Source: Aquincola tertiaricarbonis (GTDB taxonomy: Bacteria > Pseudomonadota > Gammaproteobacteria > Burkholderiales > Burkholderiaceae_C). Taken from it: a stretch of 64,000 bases of DNA. The translations under genes and the position numbers were made by a program. The notes under the pieces were generated by a model that was not told the origin of the DNA, did not search any database, and was given only the letters and a program-made list of their open reading frames with translations. This document shows positions 33,756 to 45,305 of this stretch, in pieces. Within the stretch, counting starts at the first letter, position 1. Each line of letters opens with the position of its first letter. Location of the stretch: assembly GCF_000969605.1 (NCBI RefSeq), contig NZ_JZUE01000002.1, positions 248,001 to 312,000 on the forward strand, in the 5' to 3' direction.

Positions 33756-35774
33756 ATGATTCCCGCCGGTTTTATCCAGGAGCTGCTGTCCCGCGTCGAC
33801 ATCGTCGACGTCGTCGGCCGCCATGTGCAGCTCAAGAAGACCGGCGCCAACCTGATGGGGCTGTGCCCCTTTCATGGCGAGAAGTCGCCGAGCTTCTCCG
33901 TCAGTCCGAGCAAGCAGTTCTACTACTGCTTCGGCTGCGGCGCCTCGGGCGATGCGGTCAAGTTCCTGTCGGAGCACACCGGCGCCAGCTTCCGCGAGGC
34001 GGTGGCCGACCTGGCCCAGCAGGTGGGCCTGCAAGTGCCTGACGACGAGCGCAACCCCGAGGAACGCGCCCAGGCCGCCCGCCAGAAGGAGCAGCAGGCC
34101 AGCCTGACCGACGTGCTGGCCCGCGCCGCCGACCACTACCGCAAGCAGCTGCGCGCCAGCCCGCGCGCCATCGACTACCTGAAGGGCCGCGGCCTCACCG
34201 GGGAGGTGGCGGCCCGCTTCGGCCTGGGCTATGCACCCGACGGCTGGCGCAACCTGGCCAGCGTGTTCCCGCGTTATGACGATCCGCTGCTGGCCGAATC
34301 GGGCCTGGTGATCCTGCATGCGGCCGAAGGCGATGCCGACGAGAAGCGCTACGACCGCTTCCGCGACCGGGTGATGTTCCCGATCCGCTCGGTGCAGGGA
34401 GAGGTCATCGGCTTCGGCGGGCGGGTGCTGGACCGCGGCGAGCCCAAGTACCTGAACTCGCCCGAGACGCCTGTATTCGTCAAGGGCCGCGAGCTGTACG
34501 GCCTGTTCGAAGGCCGCGCCGCCATGCGCGCCCGCGGCTATGCGCTGGTGGTCGAGGGCTACATGGACGTGGTGGCGCTGGCGCAGCTCGGCTTCGAGAA
34601 CGCGGTGGCGACACTGGGCACCGCCTGCGGCGAGGAGCATGTGCGCAAGCTGTTCCGCTTCACCGAATCGGTGGTCTTCAGCTTCGATGGCGACGCCGCC
34701 GGCCGCCGCGCCGCCAGCCGCGCGATGGAGGCCGCCCTGCCGTTCGCCAGCGACACCCGCACCATCCGCTTCCTGTTCCTGCCCGCCGAGCACGATCCCG
34801 ATTCGTACGTGCGCGAATTCGGCGCCGAAGCCTTCGAGCGCTGCGTGAACGAGGCGCTGCCGCTGTCGCGCCAGATGCTGGACATGGCCGCCGAAGGCTG
34901 CGACCTGGCCACGCCCGAGGGCCGTGCCCGCTTCCTGGCGCAGGCCCGGCCGCTGTGGGCGGCGTTGCCGCCGGAAGGCGCGCTGTCGCGCCAGATGCGC
35001 GCCGAGATCGCCCGCCAGGCCGGCGTGCCCGATGCCGAGCTGGCCGCCCAGTGGGTGCATGCACCCGCCCCGCGCGGCGGCCGCCAGGAGCCGCGCCACG
35101 ACGTGTACGAGGACGACGGCGGCCAGGCCGCGGCCGATGCGGTGCTGATGCCGGGCAGCGCCGGCCATGCGCCCCTGCCCGGTGGCGGCGGCGCCGAATA
35201 CCGGCCCGCCGGCCCGCCGCGCGACGGTGGCCGCGGCAAGTGGGGCGGCGCCCGCAAGGCCGGCGGCTGGAACGGCGGCGGCCGCGGCGACTGGCGCGCG
35301 CCCGCGCCGCCCGCCACGCCGCGCCGTGCGCCGCGCAAGCCCGAGGACCGCATCGTGCACATGCTGCTCACGCATGCAGAGTGGTGGGACCAGCTCGCAC
35401 CGGACGACCTCGACCTGCTGCACGGCTTCGACGGCGTGCACGGCGAGCTGCTGCGCTGGCTGGAGCGTGACCTGCACGACCACGGCGCGCGGCCGTGGGC
35501 GGTGCTGCGTGTGGCCATCGACGCCGACCCGGCACTCGCGGAGGCGGCGCGCCGCGTGCTGTCGCCCGACCCGGCCGACGACGAGGCCCAGTTCCAGCAG
35601 CTGCGCGCCGCGCTCGACCAGTGCCTGCTCGCCGCCGCCCAGGCGCAGATGGAGGCGCTGGCACCCTTGATGGCGGCCGATGCGGCCGCACGTGAGAGCT
35701 ACCGCCGCCTGGCAGAGCACTGCCAGCGGCTGCGCCAGCGCCGCGCCGAGGCCGCCGCGTCCAACGAGCCGTAA
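33756..35774 (+). CDS. dnaG: DNA primase
   Basis: 672 residues. The zinc-binding domain has Cys37, His40, Cys58 and Cys61 (CPFH and CFGC). The TOPRIM core has EGYMDV near 267 with FDGDAAGR near 310. The helicase-binding C-terminal domain covers about 525-672. Between core and C-terminus lies a ~90-residue Gly/Arg/Pro-rich linker (about 430-520), longer and lower in complexity than in E. coli, consistent with expansion in a GC-rich genome. Primes Okazaki fragments with DnaB, whose gene is also in the window but separate. It lies directly before rpoD, the classic macromolecular-synthesis order. Confidence 0.96.
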   Translation: MIPAGFIQELLSRVDIVDVVGRHVQLKKTGANLMGLCPFHGEKSPSFSVSPSKQFYYCFGCGASGDAVKFLSEHTGASFREAVADLAQQVGLQVPDDERNPEERAQAARQKEQQASLTDVLARAADHYRKQLRASPRAIDYLKGRGLTGEVAARFGLGYAPDGWRNLASVFPRYDDPLLAESGLVILHAAEGDADEKRYDRFRDRVMFPIRSVQGEVIGFGGRVLDRGEPKYLNSPETPVFVKGRELYGLFEGRAAMRARGYALVVEGYMDVVALAQLGFENAVATLGTACGEEHVRKLFRFTESVVFSFDGDAAGRRAASRAMEAALPFASDTRTIRFLFLPAEHDPDSYVREFGAEAFERCVNEALPLSRQMLDMAAEGCDLATPEGRARFLAQARPLWAALPPEGALSRQMRAEIARQAGVPDAELAAQWVHAPAPRGGRQEPRHDVYEDDGGQAAADAVLMPGSAGHAPLPGGGGAEYRPAGPPRDGGRGKWGGARKAGGWNGGGRGDWRAPAPPATPRRAPRKPEDRIVHMLLTHAEWWDQLAPDDLDLLHGFDGVHGELLRWLERDLHDHGARPWAVLRVAIDADPALAEAARRVLSPDPADDEAQFQQLRAALDQCLLAAAQAQMEALAPLMAADAAARESYRRLAEHCQRLRQRRAEAAASNEP

Positions 35775-35789
35775 CTCGGTTTCACGGGT

Positions 35790-35795
35790 ATAATC
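35790..35795 (+). promoter_or_regulatory. Consensus -10 (TATAAT) at the head of the rpoD leader
   Basis: A perfect TATAAT lies 15 bp after the dnaG stop and about 240 bp before the rpoD ATG. No convincing -35 is found 16-18 bp upstream, where the dnaG end lies. The 262-nt gap between dnaG and rpoD holds no gene I can support. Confidence 0.5.
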
Positions 35796-36036
35796 CGCGG
35801 TTCCTTCCAGCGGCAAGGCCCTCACCGCCACTGCCGAGCCAAGCCGAGGGGCCCTGCAGGTCAGCAGCCGGACACCATGACAGCGGTCGTCACGCGCCCA
35901 ACAGCCTTTGAATGCGCCGACGCCGCCCGCACATCGAAGCCTGCGGGCCGTCATGAACCACCCCGCTTTCCCGCCGACCGCCCGCCCGTTGCCTCACGAC
36001 CGCGCCTGAGAAGCCTTCACCTTTCGAGGATTTCGC

Positions 36037-38208
<2,172 letters not shown>

Positions 38209-38222
38209 TCCTGCGCGCACCG

Positions 38223-38249
38223 AAGCCCGGCACCGCCGGGCTTTTTTTT
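38223..38249 (+). terminator. Intrinsic terminator of rpoD
   Basis: AAGCCCGGC (38223-38231), loop ACC, GCCGGGCTT (38235-38243), then an uninterrupted run of eight T (38242-38249). This is the clearest intrinsic terminator in the window and separates rpoD from the cyclase gene. Confidence 0.93.
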
Positions 38250-38314
38250 GCGCGAGCCGCGGCCGCTTAAACTCAGGCCGAGCCGTCAACCCCCTATTTG
38301 CCCAGTAGCGCCGC

Positions 38315-39283
38315 ATGACCGTGATCGCCGAACGCACCGTCCTGTTTGCCGACCTGCGCGGCAGCACGGCGCTGTACGAGCAACTCGGCAATGCGGAAGC
38401 CAGCTCGGTCGTCACCCACACCGTCACCCTGCTGGCCGCCACCGTCACGCAATGCGGCGGGCAGGTGGTCAAGACGCTGGGTGACGGCCTGATGGCGGTG
38501 TTCGACACCTCAGTGGACGGCGTGGAAGCCGCCAGCCGCATGCACGAGGCGCTGGACCAGCTGCTGTCGCGCGGCCGCGCCCACGGCGCCTCGCCGGGCC
38601 TGCGTTCGCTGCGCATCCAGGTGGCGCTGGCCCGCGGCGAGGTGGTGGAGATGGGCGGCGACTGCTTCGGCGACGCGGTGAACGTGGCGGCCCGGCTGAT
38701 CGACCATGCAGGCGACAACGAGACGCTGATCACCGACGCGGTGCTGCGCGGCCTGCCGCAGCACCAGCAGCAGCAGCGCTTCCGCAGCCTCGACTGGATG
38801 CACCTGCGTGGCCGCGCCGACCCGGTGCTCGTGCATTTGCTGGGCGACCGGCGTGCCGACATGGATGCCACCACGCAGTTCGATCCGGTGTCGCCGCTGG
38901 CCGAGCCCGACGGCATCCGGCTGCTGTGGGGCGAGATCGAGCGGGTGTACATCGCCGACCAGACGCCGGTGATCCTGGGCCGCAGCCCGCAGGCCAGCTT
39001 CTGCGTGGACGACTCGCGGGTGTCGCGCTCGCATGCGCGCATCCAGTGGCACGGCGGCGCCATCCAGCTCACCGACCTCAGCTACAACGGCACCTACGTG
39101 CGCTTCCGCGACGACAACAGCATCCTCGGCCTGCGCCGCAGCAGCTGCACCCTGCACAGCAAGGGCAGCATCGGCCTGGGGGGCAGCCCGCTGGAAAGCA
39201 CCTCGCCCATCGTGCAGTTCGAGGTGCTCCGCTTCGGCGACACGCACCACAACGCACTCGACGACGGCCTGCTCCTGCCCTGA
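38315..39283 (+). CDS. Class III adenylate/guanylate cyclase fused to an FHA domain
   Basis: 322 residues. The N-terminal domain (about 5-165) is a class III nucleotidyl cyclase with the full catalytic set: metal Asp13 and Asp57, base-contact Lys53 and Asp120, transition-state Asn123 and Arg127 (KTLGDGLMAVF and GDAVNVAARL). Lys/Asp predicts ATP as substrate. The C-terminal domain (about 205-300) is an FHA module: ILGRSPQ, SRSHARI and NGTY, which binds phosphothreonine. Soluble, no membrane segment. The hybrid kinase gene begins 15 bp after its stop. Cyclase with C-terminal FHA is an uncommon pairing outside some proteobacteria. Confidence 0.92.
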   Translation: MTVIAERTVLFADLRGSTALYEQLGNAEASSVVTHTVTLLAATVTQCGGQVVKTLGDGLMAVFDTSVDGVEAASRMHEALDQLLSRGRAHGASPGLRSLRIQVALARGEVVEMGGDCFGDAVNVAARLIDHAGDNETLITDAVLRGLPQHQQQQRFRSLDWMHLRGRADPVLVHLLGDRRADMDATTQFDPVSPLAEPDGIRLLWGEIERVYIADQTPVILGRSPQASFCVDDSRVSRSHARIQWHGGAIQLTDLSYNGTYVRFRDDNSILGLRRSSCTLHSKGSIGLGGSPLESTSPIVQFEVLRFGDTHHNALDDGLLLP

Positions 39284-39298
39284 CCGGCCCCAGCCGAC

Positions 39299-42136
39299 AT
39301 GACGACGCAGTCCCGCGTGTCCGCCGACACCGCTCCGGCGCAGCAGCCGCCGCCCGTGGCCGCCGATGCACTGGCGCTGCTGGATGCCAGCCCCGACGCC
39401 GCCTTCGACGCCCTGGTGCGCCAGGCCGCCCGCTGCAGCCGCAGCCCGGTGGCGGCGCTCACGCTGTTTACCGGCCAGCGGTCCTTCACCAAGGCCGCGG
39501 TGGGCATGCTGCGCACCGAGGCCGCTGCGCTGCATCCCCTGTGCGCCCAGGTGGTCCGGCGCGACCATGCGCAGGTGCTGCGCCAGCTGCACGACGCGCT
39601 GCCGGCCGATGCACCGGGCCGCGCCACCGCCTTGGCGCTCGGCATCGCCGCCTATGCCGGCGTGCCGGTGCGCATGCACGGCCGCGCGGTGGGCACGCTG
39701 TGCGTGATGGGTGGGCCGGCCCTGGTGCTGGACGATCCGGTGCTGCAAGGCCTGCACGACCTGGCCATCGCCTGCGGCGGCCTCATCGAATCCCGCCTGG
39801 CCGCCCTGCCCGGACCCGCACCGGCCGGGCCGTCCGAGCCCGCCGACGTCCGGCTGCAGCGTGCGCATGAGCTGCTGACGCAGACGCTGGACGGCCTGGC
39901 CGGCAGCGTGATGATCAGCGACCCGAATGGCCGCATCCTGCTGGCCAACCAGCGCTGGCACCGCCAGATCGGCGCCCTGCTGCCGCGCGGTTGCGACCAC
40001 TGGCCCACCGCCGTGCGCCACCTGGCCGCCGCCGGCCACTACCAGCAGGCCATCGGCCGCGAGGAAGCCTTCGTCGCCTGGCGGCTGTCGCTACCCGCTG
40101 CGGTGCCCCGTCCGCAGGAAACGCAATGGCGCGGCGGCTGGGTGACCATCAACGACCGCCGGCTGCCCGATGGCACGGTGGTGCACCTGTCGATGGACAT
40201 CACCGACCGCCGGCGACGCGCCAGCGCGCTGGCCGAGGAGCAGGACCGCGCCCGCACCTCCGACGCGCGGCTGCGTGCGGTGCTGCGCGCGGTGCCCGAC
40301 CTCTGGTTCGTCATCGCCGACGACGGTCGCTTCAAGCATTGCAGCGCGCCCGACCATCCGTCCATGGCCGTGCCCTGGAGCAGCCTGGCGGATCGCCACA
40401 TGGCAGACCTGCTGCCGCCGCCGCTGGCCGACAGCCTGCGTGCCGCGCTGCGCCAGGCCCGCGCCAGCGGCGACAGCCAGCGCCTGGAATACGAGCTGCC
40501 GGTGCGTGGCCAGCCGCGCAGCTTCGAGGCGCGCATCTCCCCCATGCCCGACGGCGAGCTGCTGTACCTGGTGCGCGACGTGACCGAGCTGCGCATGCTG
40601 GCCGCCGAGGTGCGGCTGAACGAGGAGCGCTGGAAGTTTGCGCTCGATGCGGCCGGCCACGGCGTGTGGGACTGGGAGGTCGACACTGGCCGCACCTTCT
40701 ACTCCGCCTACTGGAAGCAGATGCTGGGCTATGCCGAGCACGAGATCGGCGACGACGCCGTGGAATGGTCGTCGCGCGTGCATCCGGAAGACCTGCCGGC
40801 GGTGCAGGCCGCGCTGCAGGCCTACCAGCAGGGCGAGGCCCTCGGCTTCGAGGTGGACTACCGCATGCGGCATCGCGACGGCCGAATGCTGTGGATACGC
40901 GACCGCGGCCGCATCGTCGCGCGCGGGGCCGATGGCAGCGCGCTGCGCATGGTGGGCACGCAGACCGACATCACCCGCCAGCGCGCCACCGAGGCGGCCC
41001 TGCGCGACAAGCAGGCCGCGGAGCTGGCCAGCCGCAGCAAGAGCGAGTTCCTCTCGCGCATGAGCCACGAGATGCGCACGCCCCTGAATGCGGTCATCGG
41101 CTTCGCGCAGCTGCTGCGGCTGCAGGGCGGCGCGCGGCTGGACTACGTGGACCATGTGCTGCATGCCAGCCAGCACCTGCTCACGCTCATCAACGACGTG
41201 CTGGACCTGCAGCAGGTGGAGGAAGGTGGCCTCAACCTGCAGCCGCGTGCGATGGATGCCGCGCCGCTGGTGGTGGCCTGCGCCTCCATGCTGCAACCGC
41301 TGGCGCAGGCCCGCGGCGTCAGCCAGCACCTGCCGCCGCCGTTGCCGGCCCCGCCCCGGCTGGTGGCCGACGAGCAGCGGCTGCGCCAGGTGCTGCTGAA
41401 CATCGGCTCCAACGCCATCAAGTACAACCGGCCCGCCGGCCATGTGCACTGGCACCTCGAGGCGGAGTCCGGCGGCTCGGTGGCCATCGAGGTGCGCGAC
41501 ACCGGCTCCGGCATGACCCAGGACCAGCAGGCCCGGCTGTTCCAGCCCTTCGAGCGGCTGGGCCGCGAAGGCAACATCGAAGGCAGCGGCCTGGGCCTGC
41601 TGATCGCCCGCCGCCTGGTGGGCGACATGGGCGGCAGCCTCAGCCTGAGCAGCCAGCCGGGCGTGGGTACCGTCGTGCGCATCCTGCTGCCGGCCGAGCC
41701 ACCCGCTGCGCCGGCCGCCGGGACCACCGCCGGCGTGCCCGGGCCCGCCGCGCGCACCGCGCCGCTGCGCCTGCTGTACCTGGAGGACAACCGCGTCAAT
41801 GCGCTGCTGTTCACCGAGGCGCTGCGCATGCACAGCGACGTGGAGCCGCATGTGGTGGAGACCGGCGCCGAGCTGTTCGAGCGGCTGGACGAACTGCGGC
41901 CCGACGTCCTCGTGCTGGACGCCCACCTGCCCGACTGCAACGGCTACGAGGTGCTGGCCCGGCTGCGCACCCTGCCCGGCTATGCGGCCGTGCCGGCCTA
42001 CATGTGCTCGGCCGATGCCGCGCCCGAGGACATGGCTCGCGCGCAGCAGGCCGGCTTCGCGGGCTACTGGTCCAAGCCGCTGGACTTGTCCCGTATCCTC
42101 GCCGACCTCGGCCGGCTTGGTGCCGGCATCCACTGA
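39299..42136 (+). CDS. Hybrid sensor histidine kinase (GAF-PAS-HisKA-HATPase-receiver)
   Basis: 945 residues, no predicted membrane helix, so cytoplasmic. The order is a GAF domain (about 20-165, FTKAAVGMLRTEAAALHPLC), three PAS-type units (about 190-305, 315-430, 440-565, the last with HPEDLPAVQAAL and its PAC end), HisKA with His near 589 in SHEMRTPLNAVIGF, HATPase with NIGSNAIKYN, DTGSGM and GSGLGLLIARR, a Pro/Ala linker, and a receiver domain with phospho-Asp near 873 (VLDAHLPDCNGYE) and Lys in WSKPLD. No output domain is present, so phosphotransfer to another protein is expected. Tightly placed between the cyclase-FHA gene and hemH. Confidence 0.94.
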   Translation: MTTQSRVSADTAPAQQPPPVAADALALLDASPDAAFDALVRQAARCSRSPVAALTLFTGQRSFTKAAVGMLRTEAAALHPLCAQVVRRDHAQVLRQLHDALPADAPGRATALALGIAAYAGVPVRMHGRAVGTLCVMGGPALVLDDPVLQGLHDLAIACGGLIESRLAALPGPAPAGPSEPADVRLQRAHELLTQTLDGLAGSVMISDPNGRILLANQRWHRQIGALLPRGCDHWPTAVRHLAAAGHYQQAIGREEAFVAWRLSLPAAVPRPQETQWRGGWVTINDRRLPDGTVVHLSMDITDRRRRASALAEEQDRARTSDARLRAVLRAVPDLWFVIADDGRFKHCSAPDHPSMAVPWSSLADRHMADLLPPPLADSLRAALRQARASGDSQRLEYELPVRGQPRSFEARISPMPDGELLYLVRDVTELRMLAAEVRLNEERWKFALDAAGHGVWDWEVDTGRTFYSAYWKQMLGYAEHEIGDDAVEWSSRVHPEDLPAVQAALQAYQQGEALGFEVDYRMRHRDGRMLWIRDRGRIVARGADGSALRMVGTQTDITRQRATEAALRDKQAAELASRSKSEFLSRMSHEMRTPLNAVIGFAQLLRLQGGARLDYVDHVLHASQHLLTLINDVLDLQQVEEGGLNLQPRAMDAAPLVVACASMLQPLAQARGVSQHLPPPLPAPPRLVADEQRLRQVLLNIGSNAIKYNRPAGHVHWHLEAESGGSVAIEVRDTGSGMTQDQQARLFQPFERLGREGNIEGSGLGLLIARRLVGDMGGSLSLSSQPGVGTVVRILLPAEPPAAPAAGTTAGVPGPAARTAPLRLLYLEDNRVNALLFTEALRMHSDVEPHVVETGAELFERLDELRPDVLVLDAHLPDCNGYEVLARLRTLPGYAAVPAYMCSADAAPEDMARAQQAGFAGYWSKPLDLSRILADLGRLGAGIH

Positions 42137-42148
42137 AGATCACACTGC

Positions 42149-43249
42149 ATGACGACCCCACCCCCCGCCGCGTGGCGCCACGGCACGCCCCAGCGCACCG
42201 CGGTCCTGCTCGTCAACCTGGGCACGCCCGATGCGCCCACCGCCCCGGCCCTGCGCACCTACCTGGCCGAGTTCCTGAGCGATCCGCGGGTGGTGGAGAT
42301 TCCCCGCGCCGCCTGGCTGCCCATCCTGCACGGCGTGATCCTGCGGGTGCGGCCGGCCAAGTCGGCGGCCAAGTACGCCAGCATCTGGACGAAGGAAGGC
42401 TCGCCGCTGGCGGTGTGGACGCAGCGCCAGACCACGCTGCTGCGAGGCCACCTGGGCGAACGCCTGGGCCAGCCCGAGCCGGCGGTGCTGGTGCGCCATG
42501 CGATGCGCTACGGCAATCCCTCCATCCCTTCGGTGCTGGATGAACTCACCGCCGAGGGCGCCACGCGCATCCTGGTGCTGCCGCTGTATCCGCAATACGC
42601 CGGCTCCACCACCGCCACCGCCAACGACAAGATCAATGAGTGGATGGCGAAGCAGCGGCGCCAGCCCGAGCTGCGCTTCGTCAACCACTACCACGACGAT
42701 GCCGGCTACATCGGCGCGCTGGCCCGCCGCGTGACCGACCACTGGGCGGCGCACGGCCGCGGCGACAAGCTGGTGCTCAGCTTTCACGGCGTGCCCGAGC
42801 GCACGCTGCACCTGGGCGACCCCTACCACTGCGAATGCCATGTCACCGCCCGGCTGCTGCGCGAGCATCTGGGCCTGCGGTCCGACGAACTGCAGGTCAC
42901 CTTCCAGAGCCGCTTCGGCAAGGCCAAGTGGCTGGAGCCCTACACCGAGCCGACGTTGATCGCACTGGCGCAGCAGGGCCTGAAGCGCGTGGACGTGATG
43001 TGCCCCGGCTTCACCTCCGACTGCCTGGAGACGCTGGAGGAGATCGACCAGGAAGCGCGCGAAGCCTTCCTGCATGCCGGTGGCCAGGCCTTCCACTACA
43101 TCCCCTGCCTGAACGACCAGCCGCAGTGGATCAACGCGCTGGCCGCGCTGGCCGAACGCCATCTGCAAGGCTGGGAGCTGCGCGGCGCCCCGCCCGCGGC
43201 ACTGGCCGCCCAGCGTGAGCGCGCCGTCGCGATGGGCGCGGCCGCCTGA
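42149..43249 (+). CDS. hemH: Ferrochelatase
   Basis: Inserts ferrous iron into protoporphyrin IX, the last step of haem synthesis. 366 residues with NLGTPDAPT start, [21 protein letters not shown], the catalytic His in LSFHGVPER and Glu in [21 protein letters not shown] carries two cysteines; a third lies in VMCPGF, and whether an iron-sulfur site exists is not clear. Starts 12 bp after the hybrid kinase stop, so it may be cotranscribed with the two signalling genes. Convergent with tctA. Confidence 0.96.
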   Translation: MTTPPPAAWRHGTPQRTAVLLVNLGTPDAPTAPALRTYLAEFLSDPRVVEIPRAAWLPILHGVILRVRPAKSAAKYASIWTKEGSPLAVWTQRQTTLLRGHLGERLGQPEPAVLVRHAMRYGNPSIPSVLDELTAEGATRILVLPLYPQYAGSTTATANDKINEWMAKQRRQPELRFVNHYHDDAGYIGALARRVTDHWAAHGRGDKLVLSFHGVPERTLHLGDPYHCECHVTARLLREHLGLRSDELQVTFQSRFGKAKWLEPYTEPTLIALAQQGLKRVDVMCPGFTSDCLETLEEIDQEAREAFLHAGGQAFHYIPCLNDQPQWINALAALAERHLQGWELRGAPPAALAAQRERAVAMGAAA

Positions 43250-43276
43250 AGAACCGCCGCGCCGGGCTGCCGGTGG

Positions 43277-44761
43277 TCAGCCCCGCCGCAGCCGCTTGAC
43301 GATGCGCGGCAGCACGATCACCGCCACGATGCAGGCCAGCAGCGTGGCCGACATCGGCCGCTCCCACAGGATGCTCCACTTGCCTTCGCCGATGGACAGC
43401 GCGTTGCGCAGCTGCGCCTCGGCCAGCGGGCCCAGGATCATGCCGATGACCACCGGCGCGGCGGGAAAGTCGAAGCGCCGAAGCACCAGGCCCAGCACGC
43501 CGATGGCGTACAGCAGGAAGAGGTCGAAGGCCGACTGCCGCATGCCGTACACGCCCACCGTGGCGAAGATCAGGATGCCGGCATACAGCTGCGCCTTCGG
43601 CACCTTCAGCAGCTTGACCCACAGGCCCACCAGCGGCAGGTTCAGCACCAGCAGCATCACGTTGCCGATGTACAGCGAGGCGATCAGCGCCCACACCAGC
43701 GTGGCATTGGTGTCCAGCAGCTGCGGCCCGGGCTGGATGCCGTAGTTCTGGAACGCGCCCAGCAGGATGGCCGCGGTGTTGGAGGTGGGAATGCCCAGCG
43801 TCAGCAGCGGGATCAGCGTGGCGGTGATGGCCGCGTTGTTGGCGGCCTCGGGCCCGGCCACGCCCTCGATGGCTCCGGTGGTGCCGAACTGCTCCTTGTG
43901 CTTGGAGAACTTCTTCTCGGTGGCGTAGCTGAGGAAGGTGGGGATCTCGCTGCCGCCGGCCGGGATGGTGCCGAACGGGATGCCGATGAAGGTGGCGCGC
44001 AGCCAGGCCGGGATGGACCGCTTCCATTCCAGCTTGGTCATGTGCACCTTGGTCAGCTTGTTCTGGGTCTCCACCACGCGGCCTTCGAACAGCACCACGT
44101 GCAGCGCCTCCGCCACCGCGAACAGCCCGACCGCGATCAGCACCACCTCCATGCCGTCCATCAGCTCGGGCACGCCCATGGTGTAGCGGGCCTGGCCGGT
44201 GATCTGGTCGATGCCGATCAGGCCCAGCGCCAGCCCGATGAACAGCGCGGTCACGCCGCGCAGCGCGCTCTTACCCAGCACCGCCGTGACGGTGACGAAG
44301 GCCAGCACCATCAGCATGAAGTACTCGGGCGGGCCCAGCAGCACCGCGTACTTGGCCACCACCGGCGCGGCGATCGTCACCACCACCGTGGCGATGGTGC
44401 CGGCCACGAAGGAGCCGATGGCCGCCGTGGCCAGCGCCGCGCCGGCGCGGCCGTTCTTGGCCATCTTGTTGCCCTCCATCGCGGTGACCATGGAGGCCGC
44501 CTCGCCGGGCGTATTCAGCAGGATGGAGGTGGTGGAGCCGCCGTACATCGCACCGTAGTAGATGCCGGCGAAGAAGATCATCGAGCCGGTGGGCTCGACC
44601 TGCAGCGTGATGGGCAGCAGCATTGCCACCGCGGTGGCCGGCCCGATGCCCGGCAGCACGCCGATGGCGGTGCCGATGGTGCAGCCCAGCAGCGCCCACA
44701 GCAGGTTGACCGGCGTGCCGGCAGTGGCAAAGCCTTGGAGGAGTTGGTTCCAGACGTCCAT
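43277..44761 (-). CDS. tctA: Tripartite tricarboxylate transporter, large membrane subunit TctA
   Basis: 494 residues, about twelve membrane segments. The signatures [42 protein letters not shown] and [20 protein letters not shown] are diagnostic of TctA. It forms the secondary transporter channel with TctB and receives substrate from TctC. It is the last gene of the tctC-tctB-tctA run, 10 bp after tctB. The cargo is a carboxylate such as citrate, tricarballylate or a related acid, not determinable here. Confidence 0.95.
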   Translation of the reverse strand: MDVWNQLLQGFATAGTPVNLLWALLGCTIGTAIGVLPGIGPATAVAMLLPITLQVEPTGSMIFFAGIYYGAMYGGSTTSILLNTPGEAASMVTAMEGNKMAKNGRAGAALATAAIGSFVAGTIATVVVTIAAPVVAKYAVLLGPPEYFMLMVLAFVTVTAVLGKSALRGVTALFIGLALGLIGIDQITGQARYTMGVPELMDGMEVVLIAVGLFAVAEALHVVLFEGRVVETQNKLTKVHMTKLEWKRSIPAWLRATFIGIPFGTIPAGGSEIPTFLSYATEKKFSKHKEQFGTTGAIEGVAGPEAANNAAITATLIPLLTLGIPTSNTAAILLGAFQNYGIQPGPQLLDTNATLVWALIASLYIGNVMLLVLNLPLVGLWVKLLKVPKAQLYAGILIFATVGVYGMRQSAFDLFLLYAIGVLGLVLRRFDFPAAPVVIGMILGPLAEAQLRNALSIGEGKWSILWERPMSATLLACIVAVIVLPRIVKRLRRG

Positions 44762-44771
44762 GGGGTGCCGT

Positions 44772-45305
44772 TCAGATCCAGCCGGTGGCCGTCAGGCCGG
44801 GAAGGTTGATGGCCAGCAGCTTGGTGAACAGCCAGTACACCGGCGCAGCGATCGCGATGCCCACCAGCGCATCCTTCAGCAGCGTCAGCGGCCTCAGGTC
44901 CGGGTGGCCCTGCGAGGCGCGGTAGCCGCGCGTGGCCAGCACGAACGACAGCGTGCAGCTCAGGATGAAGCCGATGGTGGTGATGAGCGCGGCGTTCAGG
45001 AGGATGCCGGCGGAGACCGCGGCGAAGCCCGGCCAGTAAGGCCGGCCATCGCCGCCTGACAGCACCGGCGGCGGCTCGTCCCCGTCCATCTGGCGGAAGC
45101 CGCCGGTCAGCGACTCCCACAGCAGCCACAGCCCGCAGATGCCCAGGGCGATGGCCACCACCCAGGGCACGAAGTTGGGGCCGATGCCGGCATAGCCGGC
45201 CTCGGAGCTGATGTCGCGGGCACCGGCCGCCAGCAGGCCAGCGGCCACCAGCGTTCCGACGGCCACGAGTGTCTGGGCACCCTTGGGGCGGCGGGCGCTG
45301 TGCAT
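44772..45305 (-). CDS. tctB: Tripartite tricarboxylate transporter, small membrane subunit TctB
   Basis: 177 residues with four predicted membrane helices and a hydrophilic loop near residues 65-85, the TctB layout (GPNFVPWVVAIALGICGLWLL, then GFILSCTLSFVLATRGYR). The start ATG 45305-45303 shares its A with the end of the tctC TGA (TGATG), so translation is coupled to tctC. TctB primary sequence is weakly conserved; the call leans on position between tctC and tctA. Confidence 0.9.
   Translation of the reverse strand: MHSARRPKGAQTLVAVGTLVAAGLLAAGARDISSEAGYAGIGPNFVPWVVAIALGICGLWLLWESLTGGFRQMDGDEPPPVLSGGDGRPYWPGFAAVSAGILLNAALITTIGFILSCTLSFVLATRGYRASQGHPDLRPLTLLKDALVGIAIAAPVYWLFTKLLAINLPGLTATGWI

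Noticed and set aside
38315-39283. Degenerate (inactive) cyclase
   Set aside because: All metal, base-contact and transition-state residues are present, so inactivity is not supported.
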